Assembly: GCF_905220365.1 (NCBI RefSeq)
Contig: NC_061141.1
Span: 5,277,501 to 5,341,500 of the forward strand
DNA from: Vanessa cardui
Lineage: Eukaryota > Arthropoda > Insecta > Lepidoptera > Nymphalidae
DNA length: 64,000 nt
Direction: 5' to 3'
This document shows, piece after piece, positions 32,335 through 44,369 of the stretch (its first letter is position 1; each line of letters opens with the position of its first letter). A program made the position numbers and the translations under genes. The notes under the pieces are model-generated. The model was not told the origin of the DNA, searched no databases, and saw only the letters and a program-made list of their open reading frames with translations.

Positions 32335-32455
32335 AATGGTGAAAAGAGTGACTACTGATTTTCTTGACGGTTCAGCTTTATCTTTATTTCTAAATTTAAT
32401 ATGACGTAATTTTGTGAGTTAACTTGAATGAAGAATATTTTGATTTTATTGATTC
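32335..32455 (+). mobile_element. repeat F fragment, decayed
   Basis: Shares AAAAGAGTGACTACTGATT, CTTGACGGTTC and the AACTTGAATGAAGAATATTTT end with repeat F. The middle is poorly conserved. Confidence 0.45.
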
Positions 32456-33206
32456 TGATTTTTGATAACAGCTCTAATCAATCGAAAACTCGATCGGAAC
32501 CAAACTCATACATTCTGTTTTATAATAACTAATTGGTGCCTAATTGATTACTAAAAACAGTACAAATTAATTGAATACAGATCAACAATTAAAACATAAT
32601 TCATCAGTCACCAAACGTGATATCAAAAATAACAAATTTAATTATCATTTCAACCATAATTATACAAATCAAAATCGAACTACTGATGATTTGGAATATT
32701 GATATCAACTGTTATCAAAAACGTATTTAAAAAAAAACATTTATCACCAACTTAATGTAACTGAAATCGAATACAAAATGATAATTACCGGAACAAAGAA
32801 TCATGAGAAATCGCCTTATCGGATTCATCGTCTTACAACAACAGAATGCTTTTAGTAAATTACGCGATCTTTTTGCAAGAATATATATAGTTGGTAATCC
32901 TATGTTGTTCAACGCAATTACTTGTGACTGTAAGTAGGATTGCGGATTCAGGAAATGTCTAAGCGATAAGACGTTGTACGAATCAGATATGCCTTCAAAT
33001 ATGAATATGATCCATTATAACATATACGGTAACATGAGTTAAGCGTAGATCAAAAAATTCAGGAATTAAATATTTCAAAGTAATTAAGTCTCCCAGTTTG
33101 ATTTGAGCGACGAGCGCTAAAGACATAATATATAGGGTTCAATCGGCCTGAGTACGGAGTGCGTGTTACCTTTATATTTTTTGTGTTGTGGGGTTGTTCA
33201 CCTGAT
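32456..33206. other. no gene seen
   Basis: Unique AT-rich sequence with many short stops in every frame. Confidence 0.45.
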
Positions 33207-33395
33207 GGGGTTTTGTACAAGCACGTCTGGGTATTAGACATATATACCGCCAAGCAGAAATACTTAGTATTATTGTGTTTTCAGGGTGAGTAACTTATAG
33301 TATTTACAGATACGAAAAACAAAACATCTTAACTCCCAAGATTTATGCCGCATTGTTGACCCATAAGCTCGTCTGCCTGTATAATAAAAAAACAA
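33207..33395 (-). mobile_element. repeat C, old copy with deletion
   Basis: TTTTGTACAAGCACGTCTGG, TACCGCCAAGCAGAAATAC, GGGTGAGTAACTTATAG, AACATCTTAACTCCCAAG and CCATAAGCTCGTCTGCC follow the minus strand of repeat C. Confidence 0.65.
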
Positions 33396-33483
33396 CCCAA
33401 TAGTTAGGACGAAATACATTATTTTTTTTGAAAATAATGACCTAAATTGAGACATTTTCTTTTGTTTTTTTTTATATTTATAT

Positions 33484-33595
33484 TATGTTATAGGCGTCAA
33501 ACGAGCACGAGCCATCTGATGGAAAGTGACTACCACCACCCATGGACATCTATGGGGGGCTCTCAGGTGCGTTTACAGCCTTTAAGAAATGAATA
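33484..33595 (+). mobile_element. repeat E fragment
   Basis: GAGCCATCTGATGGAAAGTG, CCCATGGACATCTATG and CAGGTGCGTTTACAGCCTTT match repeat E across the point that is interrupted at 14.4 kb. Confidence 0.6.
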
Positions 33596-33769
33596 TATCT
33601 TATATATATCTTAACATCGATTTGTAAATATGTATGTATATGTATTTATATAGTATAATATACGTAGTATATGTATTTTGTGCGTTGTATTTGTATGTAT
33701 GTTTATGTATTATATTTTTATTTATGTAATTATTTATATTTTCATATTTTTCTATATATTTTCTATACT

Positions 33770-33930
33770 AGTCTGCACTATCTTGCCCGCTACATCACCC
33801 AGTCACTCACCTCCATAGGATGACTGGAAGAAATCTCTATTAGAGATAAGTCCACCTTTGCCTGTACATATTATATTACTGTACCATCATTGTATACACA
33901 TATTTTAGTGCAATAAAGAATATAATATAT
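33770..33930 (+). mobile_element. LINE 3' tail with stem-loop
   Basis: This is the 3' untranslated end of a LINE related to the one at 51791. The hairpin at 33818-33856 has outer arms GGATGAC and GTCCACC (5 of 7 paired) and a perfect inner stem ATCTCT/AGAGAT over ATT. It is followed by GTGCAATAAAG and an AT-rich end. No coding part remains. Confidence 0.6.
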
Positions 33931-34419
33931 ATTGTGCAACAATAAAATCATAACATTGTTTTAATACTACAGGACAAATTACAATTGGATTTTATTATTA
34001 TTAGTCAGAAAGGTACGAGGTAATCAACTAAGGTTACGTCTTTTTAATATTATTTAAAGTCGCTGTCAGTTTGTGGATCGAGTCAAAACAAACACTAGGA
34101 ATAAGGCAGCTGATAAGAAATAGCAGATACCGCTGGAGCATGGAGTATGAATGGAACAAACATATCGTTTATAAGCTTATATTGAATCGTTATTTAAAAT
34201 CGAATTGCATTTTTATTAGAAATAACGAAGAAACTAAACGAATCGCTTGAGTTTATGATGCCTTGGTTGTTACTTGCAATGTTGTTCATTTATTTCAAAT
34301 GTTCCTCATAAGCTTTATTCAATCTAACTGATTGGAAATACTAAGATTGCAAAAGATTAACAGACTTTATACCAACAATTAACTATTTTACTTTGTATTA
34401 AAAATTTACTTTGTACAAA

Positions 34420-35175
34420 ATTTTGTGTTAACGGTAATATTATTTGAAATATAACTTTCTTAAAAATATCCCCAATGCTATTTGCCCACTCCCATGACTC
34501 AAGACAGACTGTAATTCTGACAGACTTTTTGAATTGTTTGCTGGCAATTAAGGAAAATCCATTTCGTAGCGGGCGACGATTTTTTATCATCCTTAAATCA
34601 GGGAAACTTTGCTTTCTTGCCATCAAAAAGGGTTGGAAATATCACTAGTCTGGATTCCAAGTCACTCTGGAATAACATGCAATAACACTGCAGACTCGTT
34701 CGATAGAGCAGCTATTTCATCGGCTCTACCGATCGTTTTTAAAATTCTTCTCAAGACTTGTGTGTTCAAGTGAAAACTTACCTGGATAATCCTGGAACTC
34801 GCTTTGGAAAGCCTCATCAAAATCTAAAGGTAAATTTTATGCCTTTCTTCAACCAGACATTCCAAGGCGACCTTGATTTTCTCTTCACAGGCAAGCTAAT
34901 CGTCGGGTCATCACAACTATCTGTGTTATACGCCTTGGTCCTGCATGTACTCCCATACATCTGCACAAAATTAGGGTTAGAGATCACTCTTTGTGTGAAT
35001 ATAGTCTAGACGAAGGTCCCTTCTCCCATATGCTGTTCTCCTGGCCCAAACTCCTCCATCCTATATACAACGTTCTCCCTCCCTCCCTCCCAAAGTCCCT
35101 CGCCCTATTAATGTTGAATGTTTGGTAATGTTTGTGTTTAGTCCATTTTCTAAATTTCTATGTATATTAAACGTA
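34420..35175 (+). pseudogene. decayed LINE C-terminus with RNase H domain
   Basis: Reading in shifting frames gives RNase H-like pieces: ILTDFLNCLLAIKENPFRS, then LVWIPSHSGITCNNTADS (the conserved HSG...TADS segment), then a C-terminal part with HSLCEYSLDEGPFSHMLFSW. Several frameshifts and stops interrupt it. An RNase H domain after the reverse transcriptase occurs in I- and R1-type LINEs among others. The exact clade is not resolved. The 5' and 3' borders are approximate. Confidence 0.7.
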
Positions 35176-35521
35176 ATAAGATTAAACTGTAGATTATTCT
35201 GTGATTGTTGTTATTCATTATAATAGAAGTTGTTTTCTTTTATGTAATTATAATTGTGTTGTTTTAGGTTATGGGTTTTCAATCCGACTTATACTATTAT
35301 GCCTTCAAAATTAATTTGAGCCTGTAATCTCGACCGTACCGATCAATCTCTATCGTGTCATCATCATCGCATGTGACATTGGCGAATTAATCTGTCTATT
35401 TGGCACAAATAAAAGTCACAAAGGAAAAAAATATCCCTAAGTGTGTGGATCTCTGAGATTTTAAATAGCCCTTACAACCTTTTTTTGGAAAAACATAAAA
35501 GTACCACGATTTCTGTACAAA

Positions 35522-35773
35522 AAAAAATAAATAAATAATAGTAATAATAAATATGAGACAACATCACATACACTCTGATCCCAATGTAAGTAGCTAAAGC
35601 ACTTGTGTTATGGAAAATTAGAAGTAACGACGGTACCACAAACACCCAGACCCAAGACAGCGTAGAAAACTAATGATAATCTACATCGACTCAGCCGGGA
35701 ATCGAACTCAGGACCTCAGAGTGGCGTATCTATGAAAATCGGTGTACACACCACTCTTACACGCAGGTCGTCA
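35522..35773 (-). mobile_element. SINE-B
   Basis: Tail AATAAATAAATAATAGTAAT, body complete, B-box changed (GAGTTCGATTCC). The head is damaged at ACACCACTCTTACACGCAGG. Confidence 0.9.
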
Positions 35774-36711
35774 TAAATATTAAAAGTACAACTCAATGCT
35801 TAATTTGCATTTCTTTAAAAACCTTTATATATTTTAAACTTTAAAATCGAATCAAAACTTGCAAAGCGCGACTTCCTATAAATAAAACAGATTTAACTTA
35901 TAAAATAACAAGCTATGATAAAATATACAACTCAAAATATATTACACATAATTCCATTCATTATAGTGCTTTCCGTGAAATTAACTTGTTTTTATTAACT
36001 GAACCTTATACAACAGCGTTTATGACTTTACATGATTTAGAATAAACATCAAATAACATGATTTGTCACAATTTTCAAAAGTAATAGTTTGTATAAATCA
36101 CTCAAACCTACATAAGGTCAAAACAAAGAACCCATCAAGCAAGCACCATTGAACATGCTCACTCACGTTTCCTCCAAAAAGGTCGTCCGATTGACCGGAA
36201 ATAGTGGTGGTGTATTTACAACTTCCGACCCGGGGGATGGCGGGAAACCAATTAATAACTTTTATCGTTTCCGCTGTTGGCGTCTCGAACAATTAGCACG
36301 GACATAAAAACCTTCACGCCTGATTGGAAGGGTGACATAGAGTTAAGCCTTTTGGGATTTATATTATCGAACCTGTTTATTGTGATGGTATTCGTTAATA
36401 TATAAATTAATTAAGTTTTTTTTTCGAAATTCGATTCTTTTTTATTTTTTGTTATTATCATTATTGATTAGATATGATATGAGCTATGAAAACGGATTAA
36501 TAAATTTTCACATGGTAAATGAATCTTTATATAAATAAATGTGCAATCATTAATAATAATACAACATAAAATTGTATTTTCTAATTCATCATAAAAAACC
36601 AGAAATATTTATTGACTTATAAATGTTTTGAAAGAGTATTAATAATACATATTTGATAACTAATATATGTAATATAATTACATATAGATAAAGCAATACA
36701 CTGTTAATGTT
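35774..36711. other. no gene seen; one GC-richer patch
   Basis: At 36150-36300 a minus-strand frame reads GSCKYTTTISGQSDDLFGGN followed by a donor-like GTGAGTGAG. It has no ATG and no acceptor, so it is at most a weak exon candidate. Confidence 0.3.
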
Positions 36712-36822
36712 ACACTGTTCTAGACAAAGGCTTCATTGCATCATGAGTAAAAGGTTTGGAGTTTATTACAAGACGCTGTACCAATGAGGTATGGATACAA
36801 GTGTTGCAAAATTTCCACAGTT
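36712..36822 (-). mobile_element. SINE-A, old fragment
   Basis: CTAGACAAAGGCTTCATTG, AAAAGGTTTGGAGTTTATT, GACGCTGTACCAATG and GGATACAAGTGTTGCAAAAT follow the SINE-A 3' half with many changes. Confidence 0.55.
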
Positions 36823-36957
36823 ATATGTAAGACATTTTTACCTCTTTATTTCTGTACAACTGTGTACCATATTATATAAGCATGAAAACGTATATGGGGT
36901 TAGTCCAGTGTAATTGCTAACAAAACGACTCACGGCGTTATTTAATTTGTATACTAA

Positions 36958-37241
36958 TTTTTTTTATGGTATAGGTTGGCGGACAAGCATATGGGCCACC
37001 TGATGGTAAGTGGTCACCATCGCCCATAGAAAATGACGCTGTAAGAAATATTAACTATTCCTTACATCGTCAATGTGCCACCAACCTTAGGAACTAAGAT
37101 TTTATGTCCCTTGTGCCTGTAGTTACACTGGCTCCCTTCAGACCGGAACACAACAATACTGAGTCCTGTTATTTGGCGGTAGAATAACTGATGAGTGGGT
37201 GGTACCTACCCAGACGGGCCTGCACAAAGCCCTACCACCAA
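36958..37241 (+). mobile_element. repeat C, full length
   Basis: Complete, with a 13-base deletion at CACTGGCTCCCTTCAGACCG and a GGGCCTGCACAAAGCCC end. Confidence 0.93.
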
Positions 37242-38668
37242 GTAATTAATCACTTTAACTCTTTCTAGTATTAGCGATTCACCAATTGAAAAAAGAAGAC
37301 AGAGGTCTATTTAGCTAATTACAATCAAAGCAACTATAAGGCCGTTATTGTTCGCAGCGTTCGCAGTATTATGAACTGGTAACCACTTAAAATGACAAGG
37401 TTTTAGCAGAAACTCCTTCCGTATAATTCTATCTTATCTAAAAAGAAATATTATAAATAAGTAATATTTATTCAAGCTAGACGATGTTTGTAACCCAAGC
37501 ACTTTTGTTAAGTAATACAGGCAGGCAGTTTTCCAGTCTACACAGAGTCACTTGAGCCAGTAATTGAATGATGCCAGCCCGCGGCGCGTGTCGTTTGCGG
37601 AAGCTCCACAAATCTACTTACATCCTCTTTGTATTGACTATCGCGATACCTTCAGTCACGAAACCGACCCAGAACATTTTTTAAAATAAATAACAGAATT
37701 TACTAGCAACTATTCTGTTTAAAAAAATAAATTCAATATATCATGATTCTACATATAGTAAACTATAACAAAATATACTAAAAATATAGGAACATAAAAT
37801 GATTTCCCAAGTTTCCCAACAAAAAATATTCAGTATATATTTATAATAATAAACACATTGAACATGTGATATTTGTCTGAATTCGTTGAATTTAATGCAA
37901 GATATTTACATAATAATTAACATTAGCACCTTAACTACACACGGATAAAAAGTAAACAAGTAAGATTAAAGAAGGTTTATATGGTAGTTTTCCTAATCGA
38001 CCAATGAATGATCCAGCTCGAGATAAAATACCGTATCCAATAATTTGCGATGAATGTATATCGCTTATGCGCCTTGGGGCCTTCGTAATGACATCACAGT
38101 GCGATAGGCACTCCCGTTCGCATCCAGAGATTTTTATCGAAAATGTTATACTCACACAGCGGTTTTTATAGCTATCGATAGCTGCTTACGATAAGCGCTT
38201 TAATACTTAACGGACAGAAACCAAGAAAAACTAAAGCAAAACCAAAACGTAATAGAATTTACATCAATATTGTTTAGGTGTTAACGCTCGGAGTTAAAAT
38301 AAACAAGGGAATTAAAATGGTTCCGCTTTACTTGGTTCGTTTTGTAATAGTCGTTATATGTTATTTTAGAATAGAGTCCTTCTAGGTCCTTCTAGGACCA
38401 ATCGCAGTCATTTACATCAATTTGCTTTTTGTAAATGCTTAAAGTTAAATTTATGCTTGGGTATATGTGGAAAAGAAAACTAATAAAGAACTGCTCAATC
38501 TAGATAATTCGAATTTTCATTTCTCATTTGTACTAAATAAAATCCCTAGTTCAGAATTTAGATTACTATAAGAGGCCGGATTATATGCCTTTGCATATTT
38601 GCCTAGTTAGCTTGTTCAGTGGTCATTGCATATTAGATAGTCTAACTAGGTAATTACGTTATTTCCAG
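37242..38668. other. no firm gene; weak coding-like patch
   Basis: Plus-strand frame at 37946-38167 reads KEGLYGSFPNRPMNDPARDK and CDECISLMRLGAF before a TAG. There is no good acceptor or donor. It lies 0.5 kb upstream of the possible exon at 38669. Confidence 0.25.
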
Positions 38669-38914
38669 CCAAACCTATTAAGCGCACGACTCTTATGCCT
38701 CGAATACTTCACGTCTTTTCGGTCGGAAAATGAAAGAAACAGGAATCTTAACGGCACTAGTCCAATGCTGTCGATATATCTCAGAAAATGTGGAATGATT
38801 AAGGACGCAATATTTTTACTGAACATTTGGATTGGCATAATTTTAATTATTTTATCGTTTATAAAGTTGTTAAATCCACATGACATGAACCATGCCATGA
38901 CAAAAATGTATTAA
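38669..38914 (+). other. possible terminal exon with a membrane segment
   Basis: A good 3' splice acceptor (GTTATTTCCAG, AG at 38667-38668) leads into 81 open codons ending in TAA. The product includes SENERNRNLNGTSPMLSIYL and a hydrophobic segment AIFLLNIWIGIILIILSFIK. An in-frame TAA lies just upstream of the acceptor. I recognise no family. Frames of this length occur by chance in this window, so support is weak. Confidence 0.18.
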
Positions 38915-39321
38915 CAAATGGTATTGAGGTTTTAAAAATGTAATAAATACTTTTTTATTTAAATTCAACCTACTTATGAATAAAATATTAACCAAAACTT
39001 TTGTTGTTATCGAAATTCTCTGGCACTGCATCTAATGAGAGTTCTCTTCAAGACGTAATTCATTACCTATAAAAAAGTTTCTTATTAACCTTCACGTACG
39101 TATTTGACTTTATTTTTTCATGACTCGTCAAAAATAATGGGTTAATCAATGATGTTGTAGTAAACGGATATGTTATTAACGCGCAAAAAGTGAAGACTAG
39201 AAAACGTCCTAATTGGGACGTTTGCTTTTAATTGTTCTACGTAGTAATACGTTTTGCATAAATGAAACATCTAGTTATCCCTTTTACTTATTGTTTTTAT
39301 CAAGCTCTACTTTTTACTTTT

Positions 39322-39382
39322 AACGAAATGTAAAAATAAACTAAAATAAACCGTTTATTTTAGTTTATTTTTACATTTCGTT
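39322..39382. repeat. perfect hairpin, 29-bp arms
   Basis: The arms at 39322-39350 and 39354-39382 are exact reverse complements around a CCG loop. The arm begins AACGAAATGTAAAAATAAAC. Flanks outside the arms are unrelated. Confidence 0.98.
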
Positions 39383-40523
39383 CATTCCCCGGCGCGGCAC
39401 ACTTTATTCTGTTTTTTAGTATGGATATAACATATTCTAATAAACAGTTATTAGAATATCATTGGGGTTAATGATGATAAATAACAGTTTCTAAGATATA
39501 TCGACTGGTAATGTATGTAAAATAATAATGTGTTTTATACTATGAAAATTTTAACTGCTATTAAAAGAGGTTTTAATAAACTTAAAGTCGGAAATTCAAG
39601 TTGGTTTCTTGTAAAAAATGTGTATGCCTGACACGTTTCGAGGTTTAACCACGAGTCTTCGATAAAAAGTTTTATGTTTCGACTTCGGAAACTTTACGCC
39701 AATAGTGCAGTACACGCAACTGAGCTTGATTGTAGCGACTACGATTTCTAGTATTTTTTTTTTATTAATTGATATGTTGATTGTATTATCAAGCCTAATT
39801 GCAACAGCCGCAGTTTCATTTTTGACAATTTTAAATGTTTTAGTAATAATATTCATATATAAAATCAATGATATATGTATGAATATGAATATATTATTTA
39901 TAGTTGTATCAGCATACCATATCTCATATTCACCATTATCAATATCCTAATTAATATTATAAATTCGTAAGTTGGTTTGTGTGTTTGTTTCTCTTTTATG
40001 CTGTTACTGTTCAACTGTTTATCAAGAAATTTACATACTTGTTTTAAGAGATACAGAAAATAAAGAGTTTCAAACACCAATGGGTTTGATACTGTGGATG
40101 GAATACAGATAGGAATAATATTATATATTGTATAGTAGATAGAACCATATCTAATTAAATTACCATACAAAAAAAAACAATTGAATAAAAATAAATTTCC
40201 TTGCAATATCATCATTAAATGCAGTCGTATTTCTAGAGAATCTCGACATCAGACCGATAGTAGCCAAAGAGCCCTCTGCCAGTGTGTGTGTGTGTGTTGA
40301 AACGAGCGAAACTTTTCTAATTAACTTGGCTAAAAGTTTTTTCGTTAACGACGTTCGGACCGAAGTGGCTTTTGTAGTTCGTTGTCTCGAAGCTCTCTCA
40401 GACACGTTTGCGTCTTGTTTAGCTCATCTTGGAGTTACGTAACTTTTTCACATGTCGAAAACTAATTATATGTTTTGACAATGCTTAGAACTACTTCTTT
40501 AAATTTGTACTATATTTATATCT
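39383..40523. other. no gene seen; CpG-richer patch at 40240-40440
   Basis: The patch includes a short GT run (40276-40289) and TCGTTAACGACGTTCGGACC. It matches no repeat here and could be regulatory or a first exon. No evidence decides this. Confidence 0.25.
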
Positions 40524-40618
40524 GAGCTGAGATGGCCCAGTGGTTAGAACGCGTGCATCTTAATCGATATGTGCTTAATTTGTGTTATAATTCATTTCGA
40601 GCTCGGCGGTGAAGGAAC
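40524..40618 (+). mobile_element. SINE-A1 head with internal deletion
   Basis: The A-box and CGTGCATCTTAATCGAT are followed directly by ATGTGCTTAATTTGTG, so the B-box was deleted. The copy stops at CGGCGGTGAAGGA. A SINE-B follows 60 bases later. Confidence 0.8.
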
Positions 40619-40677
40619 AAATAGATGTTTACACTAATGTACTAATCTGTAATATCTATTACTACCTATATTATATA

Positions 40678-40902
40678 GACGACCTCCGTGGTCGAGTGGT
40701 GTGTACACCGGTTTTCATGGGTACGCCACTCCGAGGTCCCGGGTTCGATTCCCGGCTGAGTCAATGTAGATTATCATTAGTTTTCTATGTTATTATGGGT
40801 CTGGGTGTTTGTGGTATTGTCGTTACTTCAGATTTTCCATAACACAAGTACTTTAGTTACTTAAATTCGGATCAGAGTAATGTATGTGATGTTGTCTCAT
40901 AG
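40678..40902 (+). mobile_element. SINE-B
   Basis: A-box at 40689-40699 and B-box GGTTCGATTCC at 40742-40752, both intact. The ATTTATT tail is missing (ends GTTGTCTCATAG). Confidence 0.93.
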
Positions 40903-41097
40903 TATTGACAATTTATTCTATATACTAAGAAATATTTTGTAGGTATAATGTATCGTCGAATTCTATCTAAGCTACGGATTCGTCTTCATAAATGTTTTTG
41001 TGATTAACTGAGCTCAACTTTCTGAGTTGGACATTTAAGATTAGACTTTAAATAAATTTGTTATTAACTTTAATTCTAACCTAAGCAGATATAAGAA

Positions 41098-41197
41098 ACA
41101 GCCTGTAAATTTCCCACTGCTGGGCTAAGGCCTCCTCTCCCATTAAGGAGAGGGTTTGGAACATATTCCACCACGCTGTTCCAATGCTGGTTGGTGG
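41098..41197 (-). mobile_element. SINE-A1, 5'-truncated
   Basis: Only the 3' 100 bases remain (ACAGCCTGTAAATTTCCCAC to ATGCTGGTTGGTGG). The truncation point coincides with the start of a 45-bp tandem duplication. Confidence 0.88.
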
Positions 41198-41285
41198 ATA
41201 TTTATTATTTGTTACTTATTTAGTTACAAGTATGTTTATTGAATATTTATTATTTGTTACTTATTTAGTTACAAGTATGTTTATT
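41198..41285 (+). repeat. 45-bp tandem duplication
   Basis: Two nearly complete copies of a unit containing TTATTATTTGTTACTTATTT and AGTTACAAGTATG, 45 bases apart. It starts exactly where the minus-strand SINE-A1 is truncated. Confidence 0.95.
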
Positions 41286-41959
41286 TATTTGTCTCAGGCA
41301 TAAAATGTATAAATAAAACAAAGTTATCAACTCTCAAAATCATTATTAACACTCACTTCGTTTACACTATTCGTTTAGATCACAAATGCTTAATCATATA
41401 TCAACAAGATAAGGCGTTTACTGATTATGTTATATCTTAAAACATACTATGTGTTTATGTAATCCAGTTAAATAAAACAGACAAAGTACAGCTAGCTACA
41501 GACAATGGCGGTAAAATTAGTACTAAGTAATATCCACAAGGATAATTCTTTAAAAATTTGACTCAAATCAATTTAAATATATTTACACTGAGACACCAAA
41601 TAATAATACTTTTAAAATATTTCATAAGATCTATTCATTTTAGTTTATTTATAAGAGCAAATTTCCTTGTAACATTATCTTAGTTTGAATTGTTTTCTAC
41701 AGATTACACGTACAAAGAGCTTTAATGGTTTCAAGAACAGTCTCACTTAATACACAATGTGATACACTATTAAACATTGTTTTATGAAAATAAAATGAAT
41801 ATGTTTTCGTGAAATCATAAAAAATAACAATAACACAGTTTAATACAACATAATAGGTACTAAAGAATACAAATATAAGCCAAGACTAATTCAACTTATT
41901 TGTAACACAGATAATAAAGACAAATAGCAATATTATATTGAAAGGCTGGAAATCTGTCG

Positions 41960-42280
41960 CTTGTAGGCTAGTAGGCTAATTCAATTTTTGCCGCCCCTAC
42001 TTTTTTTTGCAACATTTATTATTTGTGTTCTATCGTCCTCATTACATCGGTTTTTCTTGTTATTATTATGATTATAAACTAGGTGATACTTCTGTCAGTT
42101 ACTAGATTATTTTTCCAACCCGCTATGTAGTGACGAGTATACGGATATCGGGCGTAATGTGTATGCAAGATTTTTTTTAATTTCTGTAAGATAATAACAA
42201 ATTTGGGTTAAATTTGCCGCCCCTCTTAATCTGCCGCCCTAGGCTCCAGCTTACTTAGCCTATTGGTAAATCCGCCACTG
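41960..42280 (-). mobile_element. decayed repeat ending CAGTGGCGGATTT
   Basis: On the minus strand it starts CAGTGGCGGATTTACCAATA and contains GCGGCAGATTAAGAGGGGCG, a GCCGCCCC motif repeated at both ends of the fragment. The far end is not defined. Confidence 0.45.
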
Positions 42281-43679
42281 GATATAATAATGTAAAAATA
42301 TTGAGTTCAACTTGTTCACCTTAATTACTTAGTAATAACTTAACTTAAGCTAATATTCACTTAACTATAATCAATGGAAATCTTGAACTAAATTTATATA
42401 GATAAAAATAATAATCAACATTTTGCATTCATACAATGCATACTAAGCCTTTTTTAAAAAAACATTGTTCCTTACCAAAGTTTGAAAATTCTAGTTTCAT
42501 ATTTATTTATTCCAATAACTAAACATTATTTGGGTAATCAAAATTACATTACACATAACAAATAAACTTATAATACTGCCTAAAATCACACACATATAAA
42601 ACATTTGTGAGATTTTCAGCTCAATTCGTTGCCATATATGTTTCTTCTCACAATATATACAGCCTCTGTTTAATCTTGGAGCTATCAAAATGTGTATGTA
42701 ATCCGATTATCCGGTATTGAATTATCACTGAGGACCAAAAACTCTCCTGATAATAAGCTACTGCAGTTAAGTCATTGCTTCGTAAATAGTAAAGGAAACA
42801 AGACTCTAATATGTTATTTTTTAGTGGAAAAGAAAAGCCTTATTATTGACATACCTATTTCTTGAACATGGGTTAGTTCATCCTACCCGAGGTAAGTCTC
42901 ACGAAAGCAATGTCGGACATTATCTTAAATATGGCGACTTTAGTCCAGTCACTATTACATACAAATTTCTACAAAAAAAGCCGTTAAATTCACATACATG
43001 AAAAAGGCTTATTTTTGGATATTTTGTGGGCAGGGCTTAGGAAAGCAATACTTGAAAATGTCGACTTTGATTTCCTATGTGCGTTTACCACCGTCTAATT
43101 AAAGGGTTGAATTATTTTTTGCGCAAACTCGACTGTGCGTCGTGATACAAGAGTTACGATAAAATACATTTTTGTTGCTTTATATATGCTCTACAATGAT
43201 AGTATCTGCTATACATTTATTAACTGGACTATTTAGCACGTCTGATAATCATATCATGTCATGTCATGTCATATTGTAATTGTGAACTTTTATGTGTTTT
43301 TTTTATTATAATAATTATTACTATGTCTATATTTCTTGTAACATATAGGACACTGTTCATTTATGTCATTTTTTATAAAATAAACTAGGGAATAGATAAT
43401 CATACAATTACCCTCATACAAAATTAAAATTAACGTTGGTGGGAAATTCCCGAAACTTAAAATACGTGTTTTAATTATTATTAAGTACAATAAAGCAGCA
43501 CACAGTAACAAATATTATACAGTATTATAACACACACATATAATTATATTTTAGCACCCATCATAATCAATTTACAAATGTACTTGAAAAATAATTATTT
43601 ACAAACTAAAACTACATACATCTTAATAATTTAAGTACAATGAATATAAGTAAAAACAATAGTAATTAAGTCGTTGGAA
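42281..43679. other. no gene seen
   Basis: AT-rich. At 43252-43270 lies a short run of ATGTC units. Around 42900-43080 TATGGCGACTTTAGTCCAG and ATGTCGACTTTGATTTCC hint at an old internal duplication. Confidence 0.4.
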
Positions 43680-43895
43680 ATGAAAAGGGACCAAAATTTT
43701 ATGTCTCTAATTACTAAAAAGTTTCATTCACCCGTAATTTTTATTTCAGAATTAGATTCGTCGACTATAACTAAGAAAAAAAGTAAAATAAATCGATATG
43801 TGCTTTCTCCGACTCTGTATGAAAAAGAATATCTCAAAAAAAATAGATATAGTTTTTATAATACTTTCATTGGAATAGTCCAATCGAAGGAGTAA
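43680..43895 (+). other. possible small ORF, unknown
   Basis: 71 codons start from an ATG (MKRDQNFMSLITKKF...). The product is Lys/Ser/Tyr-rich with no recognisable domain, signal peptide or repeat. It lies 0.5 kb downstream of the fucosyltransferase stop, on the opposite strand. Probably chance. Confidence 0.12.
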
Positions 43896-44281
43896 GATAA
43901 ACGAACCTCTCATTTATAATTTCCATATGACTCATTCATATCTCTGCTATATTCACCACAGACTATTCAAACTAATAATTTATAATATAATAATACTTAC
44001 TTTGATTTTTCTTCCAAATTTCCAAGAATAACTTATCTGATATTCTAAATGGCATCTTTTATCGTCCAATCAAATTTCTTTATTAGTCTTCACTCCTTCT
44101 GGCTATAGGTAAAACCTTAACCTTATAAAATCTAAATTTTAAACGACAACACTTCGTTCTTTACAACAAAACTTCTTTTAGTGTTCTAAACCAAACTAAA
44201 AGATCAATGATCATATATATCAGCAGTGATCACTAAATGCCCCAAAAGTTTCATAATTGAAATTCTATGATTTACTAAAAA

Positions 44282-44287
44282 TTTAAT
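44282..44287 (-). terminator. possible polyadenylation signal of the fucosyltransferase
   Basis: ATTAAA on the minus strand about 85 bases after the stop codon is the nearest variant poly(A) signal. No AATAAA is closer. Such hexamers are common by chance in DNA this AT-rich. Confidence 0.2.
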
Positions 44288-44369
44288 CCACTAATCTTAA
44301 ATATTTGGCAGTGATAGGATGTATAATATAATCGGTAATTAACTATAGAATGTACATACATATATGTTA

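Noticed and set aside
35065..35095. CTCCCTCCCTCCC tract as a G-quadruplex regulator
   Set aside because: The opposite strand has a few GGG runs that could fold, but the tract lies in the decayed LINE and has no gene next to it.
40160..40405. 81-codon minus-strand Arg/Lys/Thr-rich frame
   Set aside because: GTG start, includes a translated GT microsatellite, and has no splice sites or family. Kept only as a CpG-richer patch.
43252..43273. ATGTC tandem run as a binding array
   Set aside because: Only about four units; an ordinary short microsatellite.
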